This document shows, piece after piece, positions 20,551 through 28,025 of a stretch of 64,000 nt of DNA. The DNA lies in assembly GCF_027594825.1 (NCBI RefSeq), contig NZ_CP088930.1:4153019-4217018 (forward strand). The letters are read 5' to 3'. Within the stretch, counting starts at the first letter, position 1, and every line of letters begins with the position of its first letter. Source of the DNA: Serratia liquefaciens. GTDB taxonomy: Bacteria > Pseudomonadota > Gammaproteobacteria > Enterobacterales > Enterobacteriaceae. A program made the position numbers and the translations under genes. The notes beneath the pieces are model-generated. The model saw only the letters and a program-made list of their open reading frames with translations. It searched no databases and was not told where the DNA came from.

Positions 20551-22023
20551 GTGGCAATTTATCAATCCGCGCCGGATTTACCCTTGTATATCGACGGTCA
20601 GTTTGTCGATGGGATCCGACAGTTCGACAATATCAGCCCCGTTGATGGACATCTCGTTTCGCGCGTTGCCGAAGCGGGGGAAGCGCAGGTCGCGGCAGCG
20701 GTTAAGGCCGCTCATGCGGCACTCTCCGGGCCCTGGGGGCAACTGAGCGTGCCGGAACGTGTTGCGCTATTGCACCGGGTAGCCGAGGGTATCGAAGCCC
20801 GTTTTGACGAATTTGTCGCGGCAGAAGTAGCGGACACAGGGCGCCCCGAGAGTCTGGCTCGTACGCTGGACGTTCCCCGCGCCATTGCCAACTTCCGCAC
20901 TTTCGCCGATCTGGCCGCAACCGCGGTCAATGAATGCTGCGAAACGCCACAGGCCGATGGCGGCCTGCTGTTCAACTATACGGTCCGCAAACCGCTTGGG
21001 GTGGTGGCCGTGATTTCTCCCTGGAACCTGCCGTTGCTGCTGCTGACCTGGAAGCTCGGGCCGGCGTTGGCGATGGGTAACACCGTGGTGTGCAAACCGT
21101 CGGAAGAAACCCCCTCTTCGGCAACGCTGCTGGCGCAAGTGATGCATGAGGCCGGTTTGCCTGCCGGGGTCTTTAATCTGATCCACGGTTTTGGGCCGGG
21201 TTCTGCGGGGGAATACCTTACCCGCCAGCCAGAGATTGCCGCCGTTTCCTTCACCGGTGAATCGCGTACGGGCAGCGCCATCATGAAAGCGGTGGCGGAT
21301 GGCGTAAAAGAGGTCTCTTTCGAATTGGGCGGCAAAAATGCCGCGGTGGTGTTTGCCGATGCTGACTTTGAGGCAGCGGTTGCCGGCGTGGCGCGTTCTT
21401 CGTTTTTCAATACCGGGCAGGTGTGTTTGTGCTCTGAGCGGGTTTATGTGGAACGCCCGATCTTCGAGCGTTTCGTCGCGGCATTAAAAGAACGGGCCGA
21501 AGCCTTGAAAATAGGCTATCCCGATGAAGAGGGCGTGGATCTCGGCCCACTGGTGTCGCAAAAGCACCGGGATAAAGTGCTTTCCTACTTCGCGCTGGCG
21601 CGTAGCGAAGGAGCAAACCTGATCACCGGGGGAGAAGTGCCGGTATTCGGTGACGAGCGCGATAACGGCTCCTGGATCCGCCCAACCATTTGGACCGGGC
21701 TGGACGACGACGCACGCTGCGTGCGCGAAGAGATTTTTGGACCGGTATGTCACATATCGCCTTTCGATAACGAAGAGGAAGTGCTGGCGCGGGTCAACGA
21801 CAGCCAATATGGCCTGGCGTGCGCGTTGTGGACCAGCCAGGTAGGGCGAGCGCATCGTCTGGCAAGGCGTATCCACACCGGTATTGTCTGGGTCAACAGT
21901 TGGTATGCCCGCGATCTGCGTACCCCGTTTGGCGGCAGCAAACTTTCCGGTATGGGTCGCGAGGGTGGCCGCCACTCTTTGGATTTTTACTCTGAAATCA
22001 GCAATGTCTGCATAAAACTATAA
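20551..22023 (+). CDS. nbaE: 2-aminomuconic 6-semialdehyde dehydrogenase
   Basis: NAD-dependent aldehyde dehydrogenase of 490 residues. Catalytic residues are visible: Asn in ISPWNLPLLL, Glu in SFELGGKNAA and Cys in SSFFNTGQVCLCSERVY near residue 290; the NAD loop is FTGESRTGSA. In this setting it should oxidise 2-aminomuconate semialdehyde to 2-aminomuconate, the step missing from the divergent operon. The start is GTG with AGGAGG 9 bases upstream. Substrate assignment rests on the neighbourhood, since related enzymes act on hydroxymuconic semialdehyde. Confidence 0.88.
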   Translation: MAIYQSAPDLPLYIDGQFVDGIRQFDNISPVDGHLVSRVAEAGEAQVAAAVKAAHAALSGPWGQLSVPERVALLHRVAEGIEARFDEFVAAEVADTGRPESLARTLDVPRAIANFRTFADLAATAVNECCETPQADGGLLFNYTVRKPLGVVAVISPWNLPLLLLTWKLGPALAMGNTVVCKPSEETPSSATLLAQVMHEAGLPAGVFNLIHGFGPGSAGEYLTRQPEIAAVSFTGESRTGSAIMKAVADGVKEVSFELGGKNAAVVFADADFEAAVAGVARSSFFNTGQVCLCSERVYVERPIFERFVAALKERAEALKIGYPDEEGVDLGPLVSQKHRDKVLSYFALARSEGANLITGGEVPVFGDERDNGSWIRPTIWTGLDDDARCVREEIFGPVCHISPFDNEEEVLARVNDSQYGLACALWTSQVGRAHRLARRIHTGIVWVNSWYARDLRTPFGGSKLSGMGREGGRHSLDFYSEISNVCIKL

Positions 22024-22095
22024 TCGCTCACCGGCTGCCGACTGCCCGTGGCAGCCCGCAGAGTCCCCCCTCTTAGCTGACAGGAGCCTGACCTC

Positions 22096-23460
22096 ATGTC
22101 TCATTCCCCACCTCTGGATATTGAAAGCTTCATCGATAGCGCGGGGTTTTCCCCGTTCCAATGGCTATTGCTGCTGCTGTGTTTTTTGGTGATTTTCATG
22201 GACGGTTACGATATGGCCGCGATTGCCTACGTGGCTCCTTCACTGCTGGACGAATGGGGAGGGCAGAAGGCTGAACTGGGGCCGGCCATGAGCGCGGCGT
22301 TGTTTGGTTTGGCTTTTGGTTCGCTGCTGTCGGGGCCGCTGGCGGATCGGGTGGGCCGCAAACCGGCGGTGATCTATTCCGTATTGCTGTTTGGGGTGTT
22401 CAGTCTGGCAACCGCCTGGTCATCTTCGATAGGGTCGTTGACCCTGCTGCGTTTTATCACCGGATTAGGCTTGGGGGCGGCGATGCCCAATAGCATCACG
22501 CTGCTGTCCGAATACTGCCCCAGCAAACGGCGCACCATGATAGTCAGTGCCATGCTGTGCGGCTTCCCGCTGGGCGCAGCTGTAGGTGGCCTGCTGGCCG
22601 GTTACCTTATCCCTTCATTTGGCTGGCGTTCGGTGCTGGTGGTGGGGGGCGTCGTGCCTATCCTGCTGTGCGTAGCCTTGCCCTGGTTACTGCCGGAATC
22701 GGTGCGTTACATGGTACTTAAGGGCTATCCCAGTGCCCGTATTCGCGCCATTCTACGGCGTATAAAGAAGGAAGGCGTCGAGCGGGCAGAGCAGTTCGTG
22801 ATTGCGGACAAAATTGCCGACGGACACTCCGCTATCCGCGCCATTTTGAGCTCTCCTCATCGCACTATCACCGGCTTGCTGTGGCTTAGCTGTTTTATGA
22901 GCATGCTGGTGTTTTATATGATTGTTAGCTGGATGCCCCTGTTGCTAAAAGAGGCGGGGCTGTCGGTGCTGCAATTCTCCCATATCAGCGCGCTGTTCCC
23001 GTTAGGCGGTGGCGTGGGATCCATACTGATCGGTTGGGTGATGGACCGCCGTGAACCCAACAAAGTATTGGCTTTGACCTATCTGATTGCCGGGTTATTG
23101 GCCTATGGCGTAGGGTTGGCGGTCGGCAACGTCACCCATACTCTGCTGTTGGGTTCACTGGTGTTCTTTATGGGGTTTGTTTCTGGTGGCGGGCAGTCTG
23201 CACTGGCGTCGCTGGCCGCTTCGTATTACCCCACCGGTTGCCGAGCTACCGGGGTGGGCAGCATGTATGGCGTGGGGCGTTTTGGTGCCATATCCGGTGT
23301 GCTCGCCGGCGCTGAACTGTTGCGTCACCAGTACCCTGCGGCGACCATTTTCAGCCTGTTGCTGATCCCAGCCTGGTTGGTTTGCCTGGCGCTAATGCTG
23401 AAGTATTTCAGCGGGCGGCGGCGAGAGCCACTGTTGACCCGCCTGCAGGATAAACACTGA
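22096..23460 (+). CDS. Aromatic-acid MFS importer, probably for 3-hydroxyanthranilate
   Basis: Major facilitator of 454 residues with 12 predicted helices. The FMDGYDMAAIAYVAP stretch in helix 1 is the DGYD signature of the aromatic acid:H+ symporter group (PcaK, BenK, MhpT type), and DRVGRKP follows helix 2. It begins 72 bases after the aldehyde dehydrogenase gene on the same strand. By position it should bring in the aromatic substrate of the pathway, most simply 3-hydroxyanthranilate or a precursor. The true substrate cannot be read from the sequence. Confidence 0.85.
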   Translation: MSHSPPLDIESFIDSAGFSPFQWLLLLLCFLVIFMDGYDMAAIAYVAPSLLDEWGGQKAELGPAMSAALFGLAFGSLLSGPLADRVGRKPAVIYSVLLFGVFSLATAWSSSIGSLTLLRFITGLGLGAAMPNSITLLSEYCPSKRRTMIVSAMLCGFPLGAAVGGLLAGYLIPSFGWRSVLVVGGVVPILLCVALPWLLPESVRYMVLKGYPSARIRAILRRIKKEGVERAEQFVIADKIADGHSAIRAILSSPHRTITGLLWLSCFMSMLVFYMIVSWMPLLLKEAGLSVLQFSHISALFPLGGGVGSILIGWVMDRREPNKVLALTYLIAGLLAYGVGLAVGNVTHTLLLGSLVFFMGFVSGGGQSALASLAASYYPTGCRATGVGSMYGVGRFGAISGVLAGAELLRHQYPAATIFSLLLIPAWLVCLALMLKYFSGRRREPLLTRLQDKH

Positions 23461-23579
23461 ATACGGCGCCCACGATTGGTGCACTGCATCGCTCAACTGT
23501 CTTCTTATTCCACCGTTGAGGGAACTGCGGGGCCGGGTTGATTCGCTTATCTGCATCCTGAAGAAATAATTCGGGATTG

Positions 23580-23604
23580 AAGCCCTGGCTGTGCGCTGGG
23601 GCTT
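23580..23604 (+). terminator. Possible terminator after the MFS importer gene
   Basis: AAGCCC and GGGCTT arms with partial inner pairing enclose a short loop; TTTGGTTT follows. The hairpin is 120 bases after the stop codon and only moderately convincing. Confidence 0.4.
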
Positions 23605-23692
23605 TGGTTTATGTGATCCGATCGGTGAACAATTGAGCTTTTGTTTATGCTGCAGCGTTAAAATACAGCCAAATGCCCATTAGGATCTCACC

Positions 23693-23836
23693 GTGCGTAA
23701 ATCAAAATTCTTGCTGGTAACGTTACTCTGCCTGTGTGCAGCTACCGCGCTTTATGTATTGGCCTACCGGTCGCTGGGTCATTATCTCAGCGACGGCGAG
23801 AAAGCCTACCCCGATATCAGCATTGAAATCCGCTAA
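23693..23836 (+). CDS. Small single-pass membrane protein, 47 residues
   Basis: GTG-started frame with AGGA 7 bases upstream. The product begins MRKSKF and has one hydrophobic segment (about residues 7-24, rich in Leu, Ala and Cys), then a short polar tail ending SIEIR. It could be an inner-membrane peptide with its tail outside, or an uncleaved signal anchor. No family recognised. It lies alone between the aromatic importer gene and a converging zinc-ribbon gene. Confidence 0.45.
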   Translation: MRKSKFLLVTLLCLCAATALYVLAYRSLGHYLSDGEKAYPDISIEIR

Positions 23837-23933
23837 GACCCGCCATCCTATCCCAACTGGTTGCTTTGTACCGCCGCGGCAGTGCCGGTTTGGGCCGTAT
23901 TTATAACGTCGCAGTATCGCCAATGAAAAGGCG

Positions 23934-24095
23934 CTATTTTTCGTCGGGAAGGAAATAATGCCCGCACTTAGGGCAGATCATGGTGATGTTTTTACGCACT
24001 TTGCGACCGTTTTGCTCAGAAGCGTGGGCGCATTTTGGGCAGATCACTTTTACTGATGAGTCACTGAACATCTTAAGGGCATCAAAGATAGACAT
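23934..24095 (-). CDS. Small zinc-ribbon protein, 53 residues (copy 1)
   Basis: Compact protein with two CPKC knuckles, Cys19/Cys22 and Cys41/Cys44, which should bind one zinc ion. The linker is basic (GRKVRKN), which suggests nucleic-acid contact. The start is fixed by the first ATG of the frame, after AAAG. It recalls the small YnfU-type zinc-binding proteins of enterobacteria, from memory. A second 53-residue protein with cysteines at exactly the same positions is encoded at 27572-27733. Confidence 0.7.
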   Translation of the reverse strand: MSIFDALKMFSDSSVKVICPKCAHASEQNGRKVRKNITMICPKCGHYFLPDEK

Positions 24096-24385
24096 ATCTT
24101 TCACCGGGTAGATGTAAGGAGCCTCAGTCTAACATTGGCCGGGGTTAATAGCCCTTTATTGATTATTTATTAATCATTTCTGTGGGGCCGCGCGGTGATG
24201 TGGGGGCTCTGCATCAAACGGCGCAACAGTAAAAATGTCACATTTCCATCCGAGGTTACATCTGCCGGATCAACCTTACGCAGGCATGACAGTTCTATAC
24301 ATTGTGGCTGGTAATTTAACAGCTACCCGATGATGTTGTGTGTTATCCATTCCCTGTAGTGTATTACCCCATCCCTGTTAATTTT
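24096..24385. other. Spacer with no supported gene, possible small-RNA region
   Basis: No reading frame here has gene-like features. The stretch ends at a strong plus-strand intrinsic terminator, although the nearest upstream plus-strand gene is the 47-residue one at 23693-23836. A short transcript starting in this spacer is therefore possible, but no convincing -35/-10 pair was found. Confidence 0.3.
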
Positions 24386-24411
24386 ATCCCGCCTTGTGCG
24401 GGATTTTTTTT
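24386..24411 (+). terminator. Strong intrinsic terminator without an obvious upstream gene
   Basis: ATCCCGC and GCGGGAT form a 7-base stem with a 5-base loop, followed by eight T residues. It points along the plus strand, so it would end either an unannotated small RNA or a remnant transcript. Confidence 0.8.
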
Positions 24412-24530
24412 ATCTGCGCGTAATCGCCAGTCCGCCAAACATAATGTCGCGGGTGGCCTGCAGCGCCAGAAAATCATGGGGGAAACCGAGCTCGATGGTA
24501 TTGGGGTTGTGGGGTTCACTTTCTGCTGAA

Positions 24531-24611
24531 TTTTACCTTTATTATCCCGCTAATCGGCAAATGCCGCGTCCGCTGCGTGCGTTTATCGATTTCGCCCGGC
24601 AGCAGGGTTAA
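24531..24611 (+). pseudogene. Remnant of a LysR-family gene, C-terminal end only
   Basis: The last 26 codons before a TAA read FYLYYPANRQMPRPLRAFID and then FARQQG, the usual closing segment of LysR regulators (tyrosine-proline, RQMP, LRAFIDF). Upstream of this the frame has no similarity to a LysR effector domain and no helix-turn-helix, so the rest of the gene is gone. It points toward the flavodoxin-like gene that begins about 150 bases downstream. Confidence 0.65.
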
Positions 24612-24759
24612 CGGGCAACAGCGAGCTGATATGCGTCCGGTTTTTTTGAATAACTCTGTCAGATAAATTTGGTATTCCCTCCAGTGACAGTTAAGTAGAT
24701 TGGATCAGAGTATCTCCGGGTGCCATCGGCACCCTCATGCAACGATCAGGGAGTTTCTA

Positions 24760-25311
24760 ATGGCGAAGACAGTGGTAATTTTTCACTCCGGCTACGGCCA
24801 CACCGAACGTTTGGCAAACGTGGTTGCGCAAGGTGCCGAAGCGGAACTGATCGCTATCGATCAGGAAGGCAATATCAGCGATGAAGCCTGGCAAAAACTG
24901 GATGAGGCGGATGCCATTATCTTTGGTTCGCCAACCTATATGGGGGGCCCGTCCTGGCAATTTAAAAAATTCGCCGACGCCAGTTCAAAAGCCTGGTTTA
25001 CCCGCAAGTGGCAGGACAAGGTTTTTGGTGGCTTCACCAACAGCGCCAGCCTGAACGGCGATAAGCAGGTTACGCTGATCGCTCTGCAAACGCTGGCCTC
25101 CCAGCATGGCGGCCTGTGGGTTAGTCTGGGGTTATTGCCGGCTAATACCAAGTCGGCGCAGCGTACCGACGTGAACAATCTCGGCGGTTCTGTAGGGCTG
25201 CTGGTGCAGACGCCTTCGGATGCCGGTGTGGATGAAATGCTGTCGGGCGATCTGGAAACCGCCGCGCTTTACGGCCAACGCGTTGCGGGCTTTGCCGCGA
25301 AACTGGCTTAA
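24760..25311 (+). CDS. Flavodoxin-fold NAD(P)H:quinone oxidoreductase (WrbA-like)
   Basis: Flavoprotein of 183 residues. The FMN phosphate loop is HSGYGHTERLANVV near residues 9-22, followed by FGSPTYMGGPSWQFK (WrbA signature) and GFTNSASLNGDKQ. It probably reduces quinones by two electrons in the cytoplasm. The ATG has AGGGAG upstream and matches the family start (MAKTVVIFHSG); a longer reading from 24700 lacks support. It stands alone, after the LysR remnant and before a terminator series. Confidence 0.85.
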   Translation: MAKTVVIFHSGYGHTERLANVVAQGAEAELIAIDQEGNISDEAWQKLDEADAIIFGSPTYMGGPSWQFKKFADASSKAWFTRKWQDKVFGGFTNSASLNGDKQVTLIALQTLASQHGGLWVSLGLLPANTKSAQRTDVNNLGGSVGLLVQTPSDAGVDEMLSGDLETAALYGQRVAGFAAKLA

Positions 25312-25465
25312 GTATTATTCCCTTGCACGCTAAAGGGGAGATTAGCCAGGCACGCTTTTATTCATACGCACACTTTTTGCTGCTCATTTTTTCTACACAA
25401 TTGGGGCGTAAATTAGGGTGCGTTATTAGCCTGCTTGGGCTAACACTGCATTTCGTACAAATATT

Positions 25466-25489
25466 CCCGGTTCCTAGACCGGGTTTTTT
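25466..25489 (+). terminator. Intrinsic terminator, first of a series
   Basis: CCCGGT and ACCGGG with a 6-base loop, then six T residues. It is about 155 bases after the flavodoxin stop, which is far for that gene, so a small transcript may end here. Confidence 0.8.
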
Positions 25490-25585
25490 GTTGCTAAGGT
25501 GTGCTTAAGCTTGCGGCGATACAATGAGCGGCAGCAGGGCCAGCAATGGCCGTGTCGTAACTGTCAATTAGCTGCTCTTCAAGCG

Positions 25586-25604
25586 AGCCCGCACTGTGCG
25601 GGCT
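25586..25604 (+). terminator. GC-rich hairpin, second of a series
   Basis: AGCCCGCA and TGCGGGCT with a 3-base loop, followed by a weak TAATTT. The arms are nearly the same as in the hairpin at 25734. Confidence 0.5.
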
Positions 25605-25615
25605 TAATTTGATGA

Positions 25616-25649
25616 CAAACACCCGAAAAGCGTGGTTTTCGGATGTTTG
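25616..25649. repeat. Long inverted repeat
   Basis: CAAACA-C-CCGAAAA and TTTTCGG-A-TGTTTG surround a 6-base loop, giving 13 paired bases with one mismatch. It follows the hairpin at 25586 by 12 bases. Function unknown; it may be an RNA stem or an operator. Confidence 0.5.
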
Positions 25650-25733
25650 GGGTAAACCTGAAGACATAATCCTTTGTTTTTATTCGCACATAAAACATAA
25701 CTTTTAAGTACAAAGGACTTTGTCAGCAGTCTG

Positions 25734-25756
25734 AGCCCGCACTGCGGGCTTTTTTT
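25734..25756 (+). terminator. Intrinsic terminator, third of a series
   Basis: AGCCCGC and GCGGGCT with a 3-base loop, then seven T residues. Upstream, TCCTTTGT and ACAAAGGA (25670-25720) form a further 8-base inverted repeat, so the transcript ending here could be a structured small RNA. Confidence 0.8.
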
Positions 25757-26105
25757 ATGAATTGCGCTTCGTTGCGTGTTACCGGAAAATAATAACCGGC
25801 AGCGCGGCTTGAGCGGCAAGTAAAATACCCATCTTATTATTATGGTTTTGGCGTTGTGATGATCGGTGAGGGTTTACGCTATGCTGATAGATATCCTTGA
25901 ACATTATTTTCGGGCGGGTGAAAATCCGTTTCGCGTTGAAGGATACCGCTGAGCGGTGGCGTTAAGAGCATTCTGTTAATAAAAAACGAATCTATCTTTG
26001 TTGCTGATCTGTCTGTATTTTTTAATTTTAACTCTGATTGTTATGTCTTCCTCATCATCTCGGGCGGGGGAATATGCATAGAATTGCTCTGGTGATTATA
26101 AATAT
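25757..26105. other. Leader/promoter region of the diguanylate cyclase gene
   Basis: No gene could be supported here. The stretch becomes AT-rich toward the cyclase start. A 23-codon frame at 25881-25952 has no good ribosome site and is not called. No clear operator was seen. Confidence 0.3.
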
Positions 26106-27566
26106 ATGGGTAAGGCGATGAACGCCAGAATAAACGCCAAGCAGGGATTGCCGGTCGCCATCCAGTTGATCACGCTTTTTCTGCTGGCCTATTTACTGTC
26201 CCTGCTGGGTATTTTTACACGCCCAATAGGTTCGCTTTCTCTGTTTTGGCCGGTGAATGCGATTTTACTCGGTCTGCTATTACGCAAGCCCGCCTATGCC
26301 AGCCCTGCCGGGTGGTTGATCACCTATCTTGGGATGATTGCCGCCGATCTGACTAATGGCGAAAGCCTGGCGCTGGCGCTGTGGCTGAATGCCTGCAATA
26401 TGTCCCTGATTGCCACCGGCTATGGTGTGATGCTGCTGCTGCCGCAGTCGCAGCGCCGAATGGGCAAACCTCAGGCCATCCTCTACATGTTCACCGCCAG
26501 CCTGAGCGGTGCGGCAGTGGCGTCGACGCTGTCAATATTGCGCAACGACAGCCTGTACAACAACACGGCGATTATTGCCTGGCTGGCGTGGTTCAGCGAA
26601 CAATTTTCGACCAACCTGCTGCTGCTGCCTGTCCTGCTGGCAGCCCCACGAATTAAGCAACTGCTGCGCATGCAGATCAACTGGCAGCTGCGCGCCGGTA
26701 TGCCACTGCTGGCGCTGCTGTTTTCACTGGCGTTTAGCGTCTATATCGGCGGGCCGGGGGCGATTGCCTTCCCAATACCTGCGTTGCTGTGGTGCGCGGT
26801 TCGCTATCAGTTGTTCACCGTGACTCTGCTGACGTTACTGACCGGCATGACCGAGATCAGCAGCATTTCAGCCAACCTGATGCTGTATGAAACGCCGAAC
26901 AACCACAATGCCTTCCTCGATACGCTGATGTCGGCCCGCCTGGGCATTGCCATGCTGGTCATGGGGCCGCTGATCCTTTCCAGCTCAATCGCGGTTAACC
27001 GTAAGCTGCTGCGGCGTCTGGAGCACAGCGCCAACCATGATTTCCTGACGGGCGTGTTGGCGCGTAACGCCCTGACGCGCAAGGCCGGAGAGCTGTTGGA
27101 CCACAAACTTAAATCGAAAGAAGCGGTGTCCTTGCTGCTGATCGATATCGACCATTTTAAACAGATAAACGACACCTACGGCCATTTGGTCGGCGATCAG
27201 GTGTTGGCTTCATTCGCCCACATCGTCAGGCGCGAGCTGCGTCACGATCAGCTGTTTGGGCGTTTGGGCGGTGAAGAGTTTGCGATTATGCTGCCGCGCG
27301 CGCTGGCGGCGCAGGGCGTGGCCCTGGCAGAGCATTTACGGCAGTTGGTGCAAAAAGCCGACTTGTCCCCCGGCGGTAAAGTGTCGTTAAACATCACCAT
27401 CAGCGTGGGTGTCGCCAGTCTGGCGATGAACGAAGTGAAATCGCTGGAACAGCTGATGAATATGGCGGATATCGCGCTTTATCGCGCCAAGTCGCAGGGG
27501 CGTAACAGGGTGGAGTCGTTTAATGTGATCAGCGGCAACAGCGTGGGCCACATCCTGTTTAAATAA
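26106..27566 (+). CDS. MASE1-GGDEF diguanylate cyclase
   Basis: Membrane diguanylate cyclase of 486 residues. The first about 300 residues form an integral-membrane sensor with about eight helices of the MASE1 type. The C-terminal GGDEF domain has LLIDIDHFKQINDTYGH for metal and substrate and the active loop GRLGGEEFAIML, so it should make cyclic di-GMP. The inhibitory site upstream of the loop reads RHDQ rather than RxxD, so product inhibition may be weak. GGTGA lies 8 bases before the chosen ATG; a second ATG four codons later is possible. The sensed signal is unknown. Confidence 0.9.
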   Translation: MGKAMNARINAKQGLPVAIQLITLFLLAYLLSLLGIFTRPIGSLSLFWPVNAILLGLLLRKPAYASPAGWLITYLGMIAADLTNGESLALALWLNACNMSLIATGYGVMLLLPQSQRRMGKPQAILYMFTASLSGAAVASTLSILRNDSLYNNTAIIAWLAWFSEQFSTNLLLLPVLLAAPRIKQLLRMQINWQLRAGMPLLALLFSLAFSVYIGGPGAIAFPIPALLWCAVRYQLFTVTLLTLLTGMTEISSISANLMLYETPNNHNAFLDTLMSARLGIAMLVMGPLILSSSIAVNRKLLRRLEHSANHDFLTGVLARNALTRKAGELLDHKLKSKEAVSLLLIDIDHFKQINDTYGHLVGDQVLASFAHIVRRELRHDQLFGRLGGEEFAIMLPRALAAQGVALAEHLRQLVQKADLSPGGKVSLNITISVGVASLAMNEVKSLEQLMNMADIALYRAKSQGRNRVESFNVISGNSVGHILFK

Positions 27567-27571
27567 AGGGG

Positions 27572-27733
27572 TCAGTTCTGCTTGGGTTCAAACTCGGTGC
27601 CGCAGTTTGGGCAGATCAGCATGACTTTTTGCTGCAGCATCGAGCACTTTTGGGTCGTCACATAGGCGCATTTCGGGCAGGCGATTTGGGTTGAGCGGTT
27701 GATGAAACCTTTAACACTGCTGGTATCAGACAT
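27572..27733 (-). CDS. Small zinc-ribbon protein, 53 residues (copy 2)
   Basis: Begins MSDTSSVKGF and has paired knuckles CPKC (19-22) and CPNC (41-44), so one zinc is expected. Length and cysteine positions are identical to those of the protein encoded at 23934-24095; the residues between differ, including an extra Cys30. The two look like diverged paralogues. It converges on the cyclase gene, with only 5 bases between stops, and an ERIC repeat lies upstream. Function unknown. Confidence 0.7.
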   Translation of the reverse strand: MSDTSSVKGFINRSTQIACPKCAYVTTQKCSMLQQKVMLICPNCGTEFEPKQN

Positions 27734-27800
27734 AATAAATGGCCTGTGTCAGGTGAAAACCCACGCTAACACAGGTGGTATCAAATTGCTTAGAATGTTT

Positions 27801-28004
27801 TATACCCGTCGCCTTTCAAGCTGCAGCGTTGTTACCTGCACTCAATTATGTGGCCCGTCCATGGGCCACACCCCTTTTAGGGGCCGCTGCCAGCAGCGTT
27901 CAAATCTGCTCCCGGCAGATTTGTCCCCCAGTTACTTACTGAAGTAAGTTACTGGGGATGAGCTAGCTGGTCGCCTAGCTACAACTCGAAATTCATAGGG
28001 TATA
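27801..28004. repeat. ERIC element with an internal insertion
   Basis: Terminal arms start TATACCCGTCGCC and end CATAGGGTATA, with the ERIC core CCCCAGTTACTTACT and CTGGGGATGAGC. Compared with the 127-base copy at 59990-60116, about 83 bases (27843-27925) stand in place of the five bases GCTCA. The insert holds two palindromes, GTGGCCC/GGGCCAC and CAAATCTGC/GCAGATTTG. It sits downstream of the cold-shock-domain gene and upstream of the zinc-ribbon gene, both minus strand. Confidence 0.85.
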
Positions 28005-28025
28005 TGCGGCTGGCGGTGGTTGTGA

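Noticed and set aside
23934..24095. Plus-strand reading through the first zinc-ribbon gene
   Set aside because: The minus strand gives the two paired CPKC knuckles and a full small protein; the plus strand gives none.
25881..25952. 23-codon frame in the cyclase leader
   Set aside because: No good ribosome-binding site and no recognisable feature; too short to support.
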